From the NCBI GenBank assembly GCA_017461945.1, contig JAFTSB010000024.1, forward strand, positions 1-56,591: a DNA stretch of 56,591 bases, in the 5' to 3' direction. The position numbers were made by a program, and so were the translations under genes. Shown in pieces: positions 50,058-56,591 of the stretch. The notes below the pieces were generated by a model that was not told the origin of the DNA, did no database searches, and saw nothing but the letters and a program-made list of their open reading frames with translations. Within the stretch, counting starts at the first letter, position 1. Each line of letters starts with the position of its first letter. This stretch comes from Clostridia bacterium. GTDB lineage: Bacteria > Bacillota > Clostridia > Oscillospirales > CAG-272.

Positions 50058-51200
50058 TCACTTATTGTTATTCAGCTTTTCAAAAATACGCTTAAAAAAG
50101 CCGGATTTCTTACCGTAATTGGACTCCTTGCAATCGGTGGCAAAAGCGCGAACCTGCTCCTTTTGCTTTTCGGAGAGCCCCTTTGGTATCTCTACGTTTA
50201 CAACAAAAATCAGATCACCGCGACGTGCACTGTTCACATAGGGAATACCTTTTCCGCGCATTGTAAAGCGTGTACCGGGCTGCGTTCCTTCGGGAATCGT
50301 GTATTTTTCAGTTCCCTCCAGTGTCGGAATATCGATCTCAGCACCCAGGATCGCATCGGTCACAGGGATCGGCACCTCACAGTAAATGTGATAACCGTCG
50401 CGCTCGAAGATTGCATGGGGCTTAACCATTACCTGAAGGATCAGATCGCCGGCAGGACCGCCGTTTCGGCCATCGTTACCTTGGCCGCGCAAGGCAATAC
50501 GTTCACCATCATCAATGCCTGCGGGGATCGACACCTCCAGCTTTTTGGAAATGCGGATAAAGCCTGTCCCCCGGCAGTTGTTACAGGGGTTTTTAATAAT
50601 CTTACCCTTGCCTCGGCAATTGTCACAAGTCGTGGTACTGTTAAATTGCATACCGCCAAGGCGCTGGATAACGGTCATTTCGCCGGTGCCACGGCATTTG
50701 CCGCAGGTTTCGGCCGCGCTACCCTTGGCAGCACCACTGCCAGCGCAGTCGGGGCAACGGCAAATTCTATTATAATTGATTTCTTTTTTTACGCCAAATG
50801 CGGCTTCTTCAAAGGAAATGGAAACCCGAGCGCCAATGTCATCCCCTCGCATAGGGCCGTTGCGGCGCTGACCGCCGCCACCAAAGCCGCCGCCAAAGAA
50901 GCTGCTGAAGATATCGCCAAAATCGCCAAAGCCGCCAAAACCGCCACCATATCCTCCGGCTCCTGCGGCCGGATCAAAAGCGGCGTGACCATATTGGTCG
51001 TATTTGGCGCGCTTGTCGCTATCCGACAGCACATCATACGCTTCGTTGACCTCTTTAAAATTCTTTTCCGCCTCTTGGTCCCCCGGGTGAAGGTCGGGAT
51101 GATACTTTTTCGCAAGGGATCGGTAAGCCTTTTTTAACGTAGCCTCATCGGCATCCTTGGCTACTCCCAACACCTCATAATAATCGCGTTTATCTGCCAT
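50058..51200 (-). CDS. dnaJ: Chaperone DnaJ
   Basis: The 380-residue type I J-protein has a J-domain with YHPDLHPGD (HPD), a Gly-rich linker with GGGFGGGG, and the zinc domain with four CxxCxGxG repeats ([33 protein letters not shown]). The C-terminal substrate domains follow. It hands unfolded proteins to DnaK and stimulates its ATPase. It is separated from dnaK by 62 bases that contain an 8-bp hairpin. Confidence 0.97.
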   Translation of the reverse strand: MADKRDYYEVLGVAKDADEATLKKAYRSLAKKYHPDLHPGDQEAEKNFKEVNEAYDVLSDSDKRAKYDQYGHAAFDPAAGAGGYGGGFGGFGDFGDIFSSFFGGGFGGGGQRRNGPMRGDDIGARVSISFEEAAFGVKKEINYNRICRCPDCAGSGAAKGSAAETCGKCRGTGEMTVIQRLGGMQFNSTTTCDNCRGKGKIIKNPCNNCRGTGFIRISKKLEVSIPAGIDDGERIALRGQGNDGRNGGPAGDLILQVMVKPHAIFERDGYHIYCEVPIPVTDAILGAEIDIPTLEGTEKYTIPEGTQPGTRFTMRGKGIPYVNSARRGDLIFVVNVEIPKGLSEKQKEQVRAFATDCKESNYGKKSGFFKRIFEKLNNNK

Positions 51201-51221
51201 ATTTCTCCTCTACGGGAATCA

Positions 51222-51248
51222 GGCTGATGCCAAAATTCGACATCAGCC
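51222..51248 (-). other. Hairpin between dnaK and dnaJ
   Basis: GGCTGATG (51222-51229) pairs with CATCAGCC (51241-51248) in the intercistronic gap. No T-run follows, so it may be an RNA-processing or stability element rather than a terminator. Confidence 0.4.
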
Positions 51249-51262
51249 CAAACCCTTATTGA

Positions 51263-53098
51263 TTACTGATTGCTCTTGTCCTCGAAATCGGCGTTGTAGA
51301 AGCCCTCACCACCGGCATTGCCGGCATTGCCAGCCTCGGGACCTGCTCCCTGTGCACCGCCCTGCTGTGCATACAGCTTTTCAGACAGCGCATAGAAGGC
51401 CTTTTCCAGCGCCTCGGTATCGGCCTTAATGGCATCGGTATCACCGCCGTTGACGGTATTGCGAAGCTTTTCGATGGCCTCCTTTACAGGTGCTTTTTCT
51501 TCTTCAGAAACCTTGTCGCCAATCTCACCAAGGGTCTTTTCACTCTGGAAGATCAGCGTTTCGGCGTGGTTCTTGGTATCCACAGCTTCCTTCTGCTTCT
51601 TGTCTTCCTCGGCGAACTGCTCTGCCTCACGCATAGCACGGTCAATGTCCTCTTGAGACATATTGGTAGAGGAGGTGATGGTAATATGGGTCTCCTTGCC
51701 GGTGCCCTTATCCATAGCCGAAACGTTTACAATGCCGTTTGCGTCAATGTCAAAGGTAACCTCGATCTGAGGAACACCGCGAGGAGCGGGAGGAATGCCG
51801 TCCAGATTAAAGCGACCCAATGTGGTGTTTCCTGCAGCCATTTCGCGCTCGCCCTGCAGCACATGAATCTCGACAGAGGTCTGGTTGTCAGCAGCGGTGG
51901 AATACACCTGGCTCTTCTTTACAGGGATAGTGGTGTTGCGATCAATAATACGGTTAAACACGCCACCCAACGTCTCAATACCGAGCGACAGAGGGGTTAC
52001 ATCCAGCAGAAGCAGGTCGGTCTTATCGCCGCCCAAAACGCCGCCTTGAATGGCCGCACCAAGCGCCACGCACTCGTCGGGATTGATACCCTTGAAGGGA
52101 TCCTTGCCGATAAACTTCTTAACCGCCTCCTGCACGGCAGGGATGCGGGTAGAGCCACCCACCAACAAAACCTTGTCGATCTCGTTTACGTTCTTGCCGG
52201 CATCGGAAAGAGCCTTGCGAGTGGGCTCCATGCAACGATCCACCAGATCGGCAGTGATGCGATCAAACTCTGCACGGGTAAGGGTTGCTTCGAAGTGCAG
52301 AGGACCTGCAGCGGTTGCAGTAATGAAAGGCAGATTGATATTAGAAGAAGTCATGCCGGAAAGCTCGATCTTTGCCTTCTCTGCAGCATCCTTCAATCTT
52401 TGCAGAACCATCTTATCATTACGAAGGTCTACGCCATTTTCCTTCTGGAACTTATCGGCCATCCAATCGATCACGCGCTGATCAAAGTCATCACCGCCAA
52501 GACGGGTATCGCCGTTGGTGGCCAAAACCTCAAACACTCCGTCAGAAATTTCAAGAATAGAAACATCAAAGGTACCACCACCAAGGTCAAATACCATAAT
52601 GGTCTGATCCTTTTCGGTTTCCTTGTCCATACCGTAAGCCAAGGCAGCAGCGGTGGGCTCATTGATAATACGCTTTACATCAAGGCCTGCGATCTTGCCG
52701 GCATCCTTGGTTGCTTGACGCTGTGCATCGGAGAAGTATGCAGGCACAGTAATCACAGCCTCGCTGACGGTAGTGCCAAGAAATGCCTCGGCGTCTGCCT
52801 TCAGCTTCTGCAGGATCATAGCGGAGATTTCCTGGGGGGTGTAATCCTTGCCGTCAATTCCTACCTTAAAGCCGGTGCCCATATGACGCTTGATGGAAAT
52901 CACCGTACGGTCGGGGTTCGTGATGCTCTGGCGCTTTGCTACCTGACCGATCATACGCTCGCCGGTCTTGGAAAATGCCACCACAGAGGGAGTAGTGCGC
53001 GCGCCTTCGGGGTTCGGAATAACCTTGGGCTCGCCGCCCTCATAAACTGCTACGCAAGAGTTGGTCGTACCCAAGTCAATGCCAATAATTTTTCCCAT
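51263..53098 (-). CDS. dnaK: Chaperone DnaK (Hsp70)
   Basis: The 611-residue protein starts [20 protein letters not shown] behind AGGAGG. The ATPase domain lacks the 24-residue loop of Gram-negative DnaK, as usual in Bacillota. The linker [19 protein letters not shown] leads into the substrate-binding domain, and the C-terminus is Gly/Ala/Asn-rich. It works with DnaJ and GrpE from the same operon. Confidence 0.98.
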   Translation of the reverse strand: MGKIIGIDLGTTNSCVAVYEGGEPKVIPNPEGARTTPSVVAFSKTGERMIGQVAKRQSITNPDRTVISIKRHMGTGFKVGIDGKDYTPQEISAMILQKLKADAEAFLGTTVSEAVITVPAYFSDAQRQATKDAGKIAGLDVKRIINEPTAAALAYGMDKETEKDQTIMVFDLGGGTFDVSILEISDGVFEVLATNGDTRLGGDDFDQRVIDWMADKFQKENGVDLRNDKMVLQRLKDAAEKAKIELSGMTSSNINLPFITATAAGPLHFEATLTRAEFDRITADLVDRCMEPTRKALSDAGKNVNEIDKVLLVGGSTRIPAVQEAVKKFIGKDPFKGINPDECVALGAAIQGGVLGGDKTDLLLLDVTPLSLGIETLGGVFNRIIDRNTTIPVKKSQVYSTAADNQTSVEIHVLQGEREMAAGNTTLGRFNLDGIPPAPRGVPQIEVTFDIDANGIVNVSAMDKGTGKETHITITSSTNMSQEDIDRAMREAEQFAEEDKKQKEAVDTKNHAETLIFQSEKTLGEIGDKVSEEEKAPVKEAIEKLRNTVNGGDTDAIKADTEALEKAFYALSEKLYAQQGGAQGAGPEAGNAGNAGGEGFYNADFEDKSNQ

Positions 53099-53145
53099 AA
53101 TTCAAATTCCTCCTGAAGAATCTATCTTCTATAAATTATTTTTAA

Positions 53146-53733
53146 TCAATTTGCAACCTTTACCATTGCATAACGCAATACGCGGTCGCCCTTCATATAG
53201 CCCTTTTGCAGAACCTCTACAATCTCCCCTTCACCGTATGCTTCATCCTCTACGTGGAAAACAGCATTGTGGTAAACAGGGTCAAAGGTCTTGCCCAAAG
53301 CCTCAATTTCTGTCACGCCGATTTTGGCCAGCGTTTCCTCAACGCTTTTCAAAACCATGGCAACGCCCTTGGCAACGCTTTCACCGTCGCTGTAAAGTGC
53401 CGCGCGCTCCAAGTTATCAATAACAGGAAACAAGGCAGCAAGCGCGGCAGCATAGGCTTCGCTGTAAATGCGTTCCTGCTCCTCCTTGCTACGCCGGCGG
53501 AAATTATCATATTCAGCAGCAAGGCGCAAATATTTGTCATTCAGCTCTGCGCACTCGGTCTCTTTGTCTGCTAACTTATTAGTGGCCTCCAGCAATTCGC
53601 CTTCTACCTTTTTCAGTTTCTTTTTTGGATCCTTTCCACCACGACTGATCTCCTCGGCCTCCGCCAGGATATCGTCCATTTCCGTAGCGGCCTCCTCGGC
53701 GACGGTTTCTTCTTTCATCATATCATCCATCAT
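53146..53733 (-). CDS. grpE: Nucleotide exchange factor GrpE
   Basis: The 195-residue protein starts at ATG behind AAAGGAG, inside the end of hrcA (11-base overlap). It has an acidic N-terminus, a long coiled coil (about 45-110, YLRLAAEYDNFRRRSKEEQERIY) and the beta-domain with FDPVYHNAVFHVEDE and KGYMKGDRVLRYAMVKVAN. It releases ADP from DnaK. Confidence 0.96.
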   Translation of the reverse strand: MMDDMMKEETVAEEAATEMDDILAEAEEISRGGKDPKKKLKKVEGELLEATNKLADKETECAELNDKYLRLAAEYDNFRRRSKEEQERIYSEAYAAALAALFPVIDNLERAALYSDGESVAKGVAMVLKSVEETLAKIGVTEIEALGKTFDPVYHNAVFHVEDEAYGEGEIVEVLQKGYMKGDRVLRYAMVKVAN

Positions 53734-54796
53734 GGTTATCTCCTTTCGCTTGGTGCTTGGGTTCACTTAACAGCTGCGTAATATTTCCACCCAGATTATC
53801 CAAGGTAGCAAGCACACGAGCATAGTCCATGCGCAACGGACCAATCACCCCAATGGCACCCACAGTCTTTCCTTTACTTTTAATCGGCTTAAATACAAGC
53901 GTCGAATTATTGATCACCTTTACCGAGCTCTCAGAGCCGATCACCACGTTGACACGGTCCTCATCGGTATCCGTCACAAGATCCAGAATGGCATCCTTTT
54001 GTTCAAAGGCTCCCAGCAGTTGGCCCAACTCGTCACTATCCGAAAATTCAGGGTATTGAAGCAATCGGTCAAGACCGCTGACCTTCAGCTCGCCGCCGTC
54101 CAGCTCTCCGATCACCTCGTAAATACTCTTCATTACGGTGTTGACCAAGGCGGAATCCCCTGCCATACGCGCCTCAAGACTCATAATAATGGGCAGCGTG
54201 ATCTCTCCGACCTCATGGTCAGCCACAAGCTCGTTCAACGCTTCAGAGAGCGCGCTGATCACGTGCGTATCCAACTCTGTATCCGTAAAAATGTTGCGCG
54301 TTTTTACCGAGCCGTCAGAGGCGACCAATATTAAAATGAAGCTATGAGAATCGATCAAAGCCGTTTCAAAGCGCTTTACCGTAATGGAACGGGAACGCGG
54401 TTTAATGGCAAATCCGGTATAATTGGTCAACGAAGAAGCCACCTTTGAAGCATTGTCCAAAATGCGATCCAACTCTGACATTTTCACCTTCATCAGTTGG
54501 TTGATTTGGGCAATCTCCTTGGCAGTCATTGCGTATTCCTCAAGCAAGGAATCTACATAAAACCGATATCCTTGTTTACTGGGCACTCGCCCTGCTGAGG
54601 TGTGAGGCTGCTCTAACAGACCCATATTTTCCAGCTCTGCCATCTCGTTACGGATGGTAGCGGAGGAGCAGGAGAGCTGCTTGCTTTCCATAATATATTT
54701 TGACCCCACAGGCTCGCCGCCTTGAATGTGAGCCTCAACAATGGCCTTTAAAATCTGTTTTTTTCGGTCGCTTAATCCGTCACCGTAAAGATCCAT
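53723..54796 (-). CDS. hrcA: Heat-inducible transcription repressor HrcA
   Basis: The 357-residue repressor has an N-terminal winged helix with LSCSSATIRNEMAELENMGLLEQPHTSAGRVPS and a C-terminal GAF-like domain ending in GPLRMDYARVLATLDNLG. It binds CIRCE, which is present just upstream, so the operon is autoregulated. The order hrcA-grpE-dnaK-dnaJ-prmA matches the class I heat-shock operon of Bacillota. Confidence 0.97.
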   Translation of the reverse strand: MDLYGDGLSDRKKQILKAIVEAHIQGGEPVGSKYIMESKQLSCSSATIRNEMAELENMGLLEQPHTSAGRVPSKQGYRFYVDSLLEEYAMTAKEIAQINQLMKVKMSELDRILDNASKVASSLTNYTGFAIKPRSRSITVKRFETALIDSHSFILILVASDGSVKTRNIFTDTELDTHVISALSEALNELVADHEVGEITLPIIMSLEARMAGDSALVNTVMKSIYEVIGELDGGELKVSGLDRLLQYPEFSDSDELGQLLGAFEQKDAILDLVTDTDEDRVNVVIGSESSVKVINNSTLVFKPIKSKGKTVGAIGVIGPLRMDYARVLATLDNLGGNITQLLSEPKHQAKGDNHDG

Positions 54797-54821
54797 CTAC
54801 TCTCCTCCTTTTGGACTAAAA

Positions 54822-54848
54822 TTAGCACTCTGATATTTGAAGTGCTAA
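54822..54848. promoter_or_regulatory. CIRCE operator
   Basis: TTAGCACTC, 9 spacer bases, AAGTGCTAA. This is the CIRCE inverted repeat bound by HrcA, with one departure from GAGTGCTAA in the right arm. It lies between the promoter and hrcA. Confidence 0.95.
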
Positions 54849-54860
54849 TTTCACATTAAA

Positions 54861-54889
54861 AATATAGCACGATTATTCCCTTTTGTCAA
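54861..54889 (-). promoter_or_regulatory. Promoter of the hrcA operon
   Basis: On the minus strand, TTGACA (54889-54884) and TATATT (54866-54861) are 17 bases apart, just ahead of CIRCE. Confidence 0.9.
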
Positions 54890-54933
54890 GGATTTTACAC
54901 AACTTTTTTAACTTTTTTCAAGTTTATAATGTT

Positions 54934-54980
54934 GAGTGAATAATTCAGACGTGGTTGCCTGGAATATTCACTCCTTTTTT
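54934..54980 (+). terminator. Terminator-like hairpin on the plus strand at the edge of the mobile region
   Basis: GAGTGAATA (54934-54942) pairs with TATTCACTC (54965-54973), extended by 3 bp past a bulge and followed by T6 (54975-54980). No plus-strand gene lies upstream. A TATAAT at 54925-54930 would start a transcript right at this hairpin. It could be a tiny RNA, or the 3' end of element genes that read into it when the element is circular. Confidence 0.5.
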
Positions 54981-54994
54981 GTTGACATACCCTT

Positions 54995-55033
54995 CATTGT
55001 CGACAATGCCGCCCACCTCGCGAGGTGGGCGGC
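54995..55033. repeat. Two abutting perfect palindromes
   Basis: CATTGTCGACAATG (54995-55008) is a 14-bp perfect palindrome. It shares its last base with a 26-bp perfect palindrome whose arms are GCCGCCCACCTCG (55008-55020) and its exact complement (55021-55033). They lie between hrcA and the small gene at 55139, in the putative mobile region. Confidence 0.85.
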
Positions 55034-55138
55034 GACCAGCCTTGATCGGCGGCGGGAAAAATAGTCGATCCCCCTTGATACAATGCCGTGTATAGGCTTG
55101 TAAATATATAAAATGCCGCATAGGCGAAGGAGAACAAC

Positions 55139-55402
55139 ATGGAAGTAAAATTGTACAAAAAGAATGGCACGTACATCGACAAGAAGGATGGCAAAGAAAA
55201 GCGCTTTACCAATTTCTACGTTGCGTGCGGTGATCAGCTGATCCCTGTGGAGCCCAAGTATTTTCCAAACGACAAGTGCGAAGGCCGTGACCCTCAATTT
55301 TCTGCACGAAAGGCCGTCATGGAAGCGTTTGCTGAATCTTTCCCCGAAGCTCCCTCTGTTTCCACCCCTGCACCGACACAAGGCAACGCAAATTTTCGGT
55401 AA
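55139..55402 (+). CDS. Small gene of the Rep element, possible frameshift donor
   Basis: The 87-residue protein starts behind GAAGGAG. It is basic at the N-terminus (MEVKLYKKNGTYIDKKDGKE), probably beta-rich, with a Pro/Thr/Ala tail. No family is recognised. Its codons 84-86 read gcA-AAT-TTT, a slippery heptamer of the X-XXY-YYZ form at 55390-55396, four codons from the stop (AAT TTT CGG TAA). A -1 shift would add 69 residues with two CxxC pairs. It is the first of the plus-strand genes leading to rep. Confidence 0.65.
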   Translation: MEVKLYKKNGTYIDKKDGKEKRFTNFYVACGDQLIPVEPKYFPNDKCEGRDPQFSARKAVMEAFAESFPEAPSVSTPAPTQGNANFR

Positions 55403-55605
55403 CCAGGCCATCGGTAAAAAATGGGTTAACTTGCCCGAAGTGCGGCAAGCCAATGCGCCTGGATGATAAAGACACCCACACCTATGACCGTGAGGCTACC
55501 TATTGGTATGTTTGCGACACCTGCCATATCGATGCCGTAGCTGACGGCACCACAAATACGGTGGAATGGAGTAAAGATGGTGAAACCTTTACTTCACACT
55601 TTTGA
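55396..55605 (+). CDS. Zinc-ribbon reading frame without its own start codon
   Basis: Read in the -1 frame after the slippery site, this codes for 69 residues with CPKC (13-16) and CDTC (40-43), the two knuckles of a zinc ribbon. The frame is open from about 55334 to the TGA at 55603. It has no ATG, GTG or TTG before the first cysteine pair; the only ATG falls after CPKCGKP. So it is either expressed by frameshift from the upstream gene (155-residue fusion) or is a decayed half of a single gene. Confidence 0.5.
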   Translation, partial: SVTRPSVKNGLTCPKCGKPMRLDDKDTHTYDREATYWYVCDTCHIDAVADGTTNTVEWSKDGETFTSHF

Positions 55606-55665
55606 GTGAGAAAAACTAAAAAACTTGGCAAAAGGTGCAAAACGTGCAAAAGTGGCAATGTATAA
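55606..55665 (+). CDS. Possible 19-residue basic peptide
   Basis: A GTG directly after the zinc-ribbon stop opens a short frame, MRKTKKLGKRCKTCKSGNV, with one CxxC pair. It has no ribosome binding site and overlaps the iteron-like repeats, so it may be chance. Confidence 0.15.
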   Translation: MRKTKKLGKRCKTCKSGNV

Positions 55666-55770
55666 GCCACATGATATAAACCGCGAATGCCCGATAGCAT
55701 CTAAAAATCACGACACCTACGCCCCCGCCGCTTGGGGCTTGTCCAAGCGGCTTGGGCAAAAGGTGCAAAA
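55627..55770 (+). repeat. Iteron-like repeats upstream of rep
   Basis: GGCAAAAGGTGCAAAA occurs twice in direct orientation (55627-55642 and 55755-55770). The first copy is followed at once by another GTGCAAAA. The second copy forms the rep ribosome binding site and start. Rolling-circle Rep proteins bind iterons of this kind near their origins. Confidence 0.6.
55727..55751 (+). other. Origin-like hairpin in front of rep
   Basis: GCCGCTTGG (55727-55735) and CCAAGCGGC (55743-55751) form a perfect 9-bp stem with the 7-base loop GGCTTGT. It lies between the two iteron-like repeats and 19 bases before rep. No T-run follows, so it is not a terminator. The layout fits a rolling-circle double-strand origin, but the nick site cannot be assigned. 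Confidence 0.5.
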
Positions 55771-56591
55771 TGGTGAAAAACTTTCAATACCGGGGGTTAA
55801 ATGTGTATTGTAAGCAATATGAGATTGTCACAGATGCTGACAAAATATCTGTTGACATACAAAAAACGTGTATGGAGCGCAAGACCATAAAAAAGTGGGC
55901 TTATATACTCCACGATAAGGATGACACTCGTCCGCATTATCATATCTACATCAATTTTGGCAATAGTGGGATCAATTCCGCAGATGTTGCCGAGTGGTTC
56001 GGCGTGCCGGAAAACTTTATTGAAAAGGTCAAGGGCCGTTATACGGATATGCTTCTTTACCTGACGCACGGCAACGATTCACAACAGAATAAGCACCAGT
56101 ATTCCGCATCTGAGGTCGTGGCAAATTTCGATTTCCAGACCGAGATTATGAACTCCAAGATCCTTGGAGACTTTGAAAAGTATTCCTATGCCCAACAGTT
56201 GGCTTATGTAAATTCCCTGCCCGTATCCGAAAAGTCCACGGCCTTCAATAAGTTGCAGACTCTTTGGAAATTGCATTGTCAATGTTTGATGCTTAAGCCG
56301 GACCGCAACGTGGAGGTTGTTTTTGTTTGCGGCAAAGGGGGTACCGGTAAGACGTATTATGCCAAAAAACTCTTGACGTCGTTAGACTATGACTATTGCG
56401 TATCTTCGTCTTCCAATGATCCTTTCCAGGACTATATGGGTCAAAAGGCTATTATCCTGGATGACCTTCGTGATCAAACTTTTGAATTTGCGGATCTTTT
56501 GAAAATTCTTGACAATAACACGGCCTCCAGCGTGAGGAGCCGTTTTGCAAATAAGGTGTTCAATGGTGAAATGATTGTGATCACATCCACA
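55770..56591 (+). CDS. rep: Rolling-circle replication initiator: HUH endonuclease + SF3 helicase (partial)
   Basis: The first 274 residues are visible, and the gene runs off the window. It starts at ATG 55770 behind AAAAGGTG. The endonuclease domain (about 40-130) has the HUH motif as RPHYHIYI (H56, H58) and a Tyr motif DMLLYLTHGN, with Y97 41 residues after H56, as in Rep_2/pMV158 RepB. After a linker (130-180) comes a superfamily 3 helicase: Walker A GKGGTGKT (188-195), Walker B AIILDD (D231, D232) and motif C starting MIVITST at 268-274. Rep nicks an origin and unwinds it for rolling-circle replication. This domain pair is that of CRESS-DNA viruses and related bacterial plasmids. Confidence 0.88.
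   Translation, partial: MVKNFQYRGLNVYCKQYEIVTDADKISVDIQKTCMERKTIKKWAYILHDKDDTRPHYHIYINFGNSGINSADVAEWFGVPENFIEKVKGRYTDMLLYLTHGNDSQQNKHQYSASEVVANFDFQTEIMNSKILGDFEKYSYAQQLAYVNSLPVSEKSTAFNKLQTLWKLHCQCLMLKPDRNVEVVFVCGKGGTGKTYYAKKLLTSLDYDYCVSSSSNDPFQDYMGQKAIILDDLRDQTFEFADLLKILDNNTASSVRSRFANKVFNGEMIVITST

Noticed and set aside
51566-53116. 516-codon plus-strand frame antisense to dnaK
   Set aside because: The well-known artefactual frame opposite dnaK; no supporting signals.
55625-55813. 62-codon frame starting TTG that overlaps the rep start
   Set aside because: It runs through the origin-like hairpin and into rep in another frame, with no binding site or motif.

Overview
This is a stretch of a bacterial chromosome with the gene content and signals of an anaerobic member of the Bacillota (class Clostridia). 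The evidence is: strong AGGAGG-type ribosome binding sites, canonical TTGACA/TATAAT promoters with 17-base spacers, intrinsic terminators with T-runs, an HrcA/CIRCE heat-shock operon, YlbF next to MiaB, a lysine riboswitch, and a NusG-II/Gx/ApbE operon. It looks like an uncultured gut lineage, but I cannot name a genus. No tRNA, rRNA or CRISPR array was seen. The first ~11 kb looks richer in GC by eye than the rest.

Layout. 0.1-3.5 kb (minus): galactokinase-like gene, small membrane protein, WalJ-type metallo-beta-lactamase-fold protein, rlmH. 3.5-5.7 kb (plus): a strong promoter, a ~290-base leader predicted to be highly structured, and an RNase III-like protein with an unusual acidic tail. 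5.7-8.9 kb (minus): LolD/MacB-like ABC transporter pair. 9.2-11 kb (plus): GTP-type PEP carboxykinase. 11-18 kb: carbohydrate locus (GH78 alpha-L-rhamnosidase-like, RpiB-like isomerase, AraC regulator, GH2 beta-mannosidase-like, ROK kinase). 18-22 kb (minus): rplS with leader, riboswitch-controlled NhaC antiporter, polysaccharide flippase. 22-24.8 kb (plus): beta-propeller-like protein and a lipoprotein. 24.8-38.5 kb (minus): argS-yebC-histidine phosphatase, and a long miaB-ylbF-mutS-mutL-tgt-tldD-pmbA run joining tRNA modification, mismatch repair and a peptide-processing protease pair. 38.6-40.5 kb (minus): NusG-II, Gx transporter and ApbE. 40.7-42.4 kb (plus): SGNH-hydrolase lipoprotein. 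42.4-48.1 kb (minus): membrane-anchored protein, greA-lysS, S41 protease, CdaR/PucR-type regulator. 48.2-54.9 kb (minus): rsmE, and the hrcA-grpE-dnaK-dnaJ-prmA heat-shock operon behind a CIRCE element.

54.9-56.6 kb (plus) is the most unusual part. It appears to be one end of an integrated replicon carrying a Rep protein that joins a HUH endonuclease domain (Rep_2/pMV158 type) to a superfamily 3 helicase, the architecture of CRESS-like bacterial plasmids. Upstream of rep are a 9-bp origin-like hairpin, iteron-like repeats, and a small gene whose last codons carry a slippery A-AAT-TTT heptamer. A -1 shift there would fuse it to a zinc-ribbon reading frame that has no start codon of its own. 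Two abutting perfect palindromes (14 and 26 bp) lie at the left side of the element. The right end of rep and of the element is outside the window.
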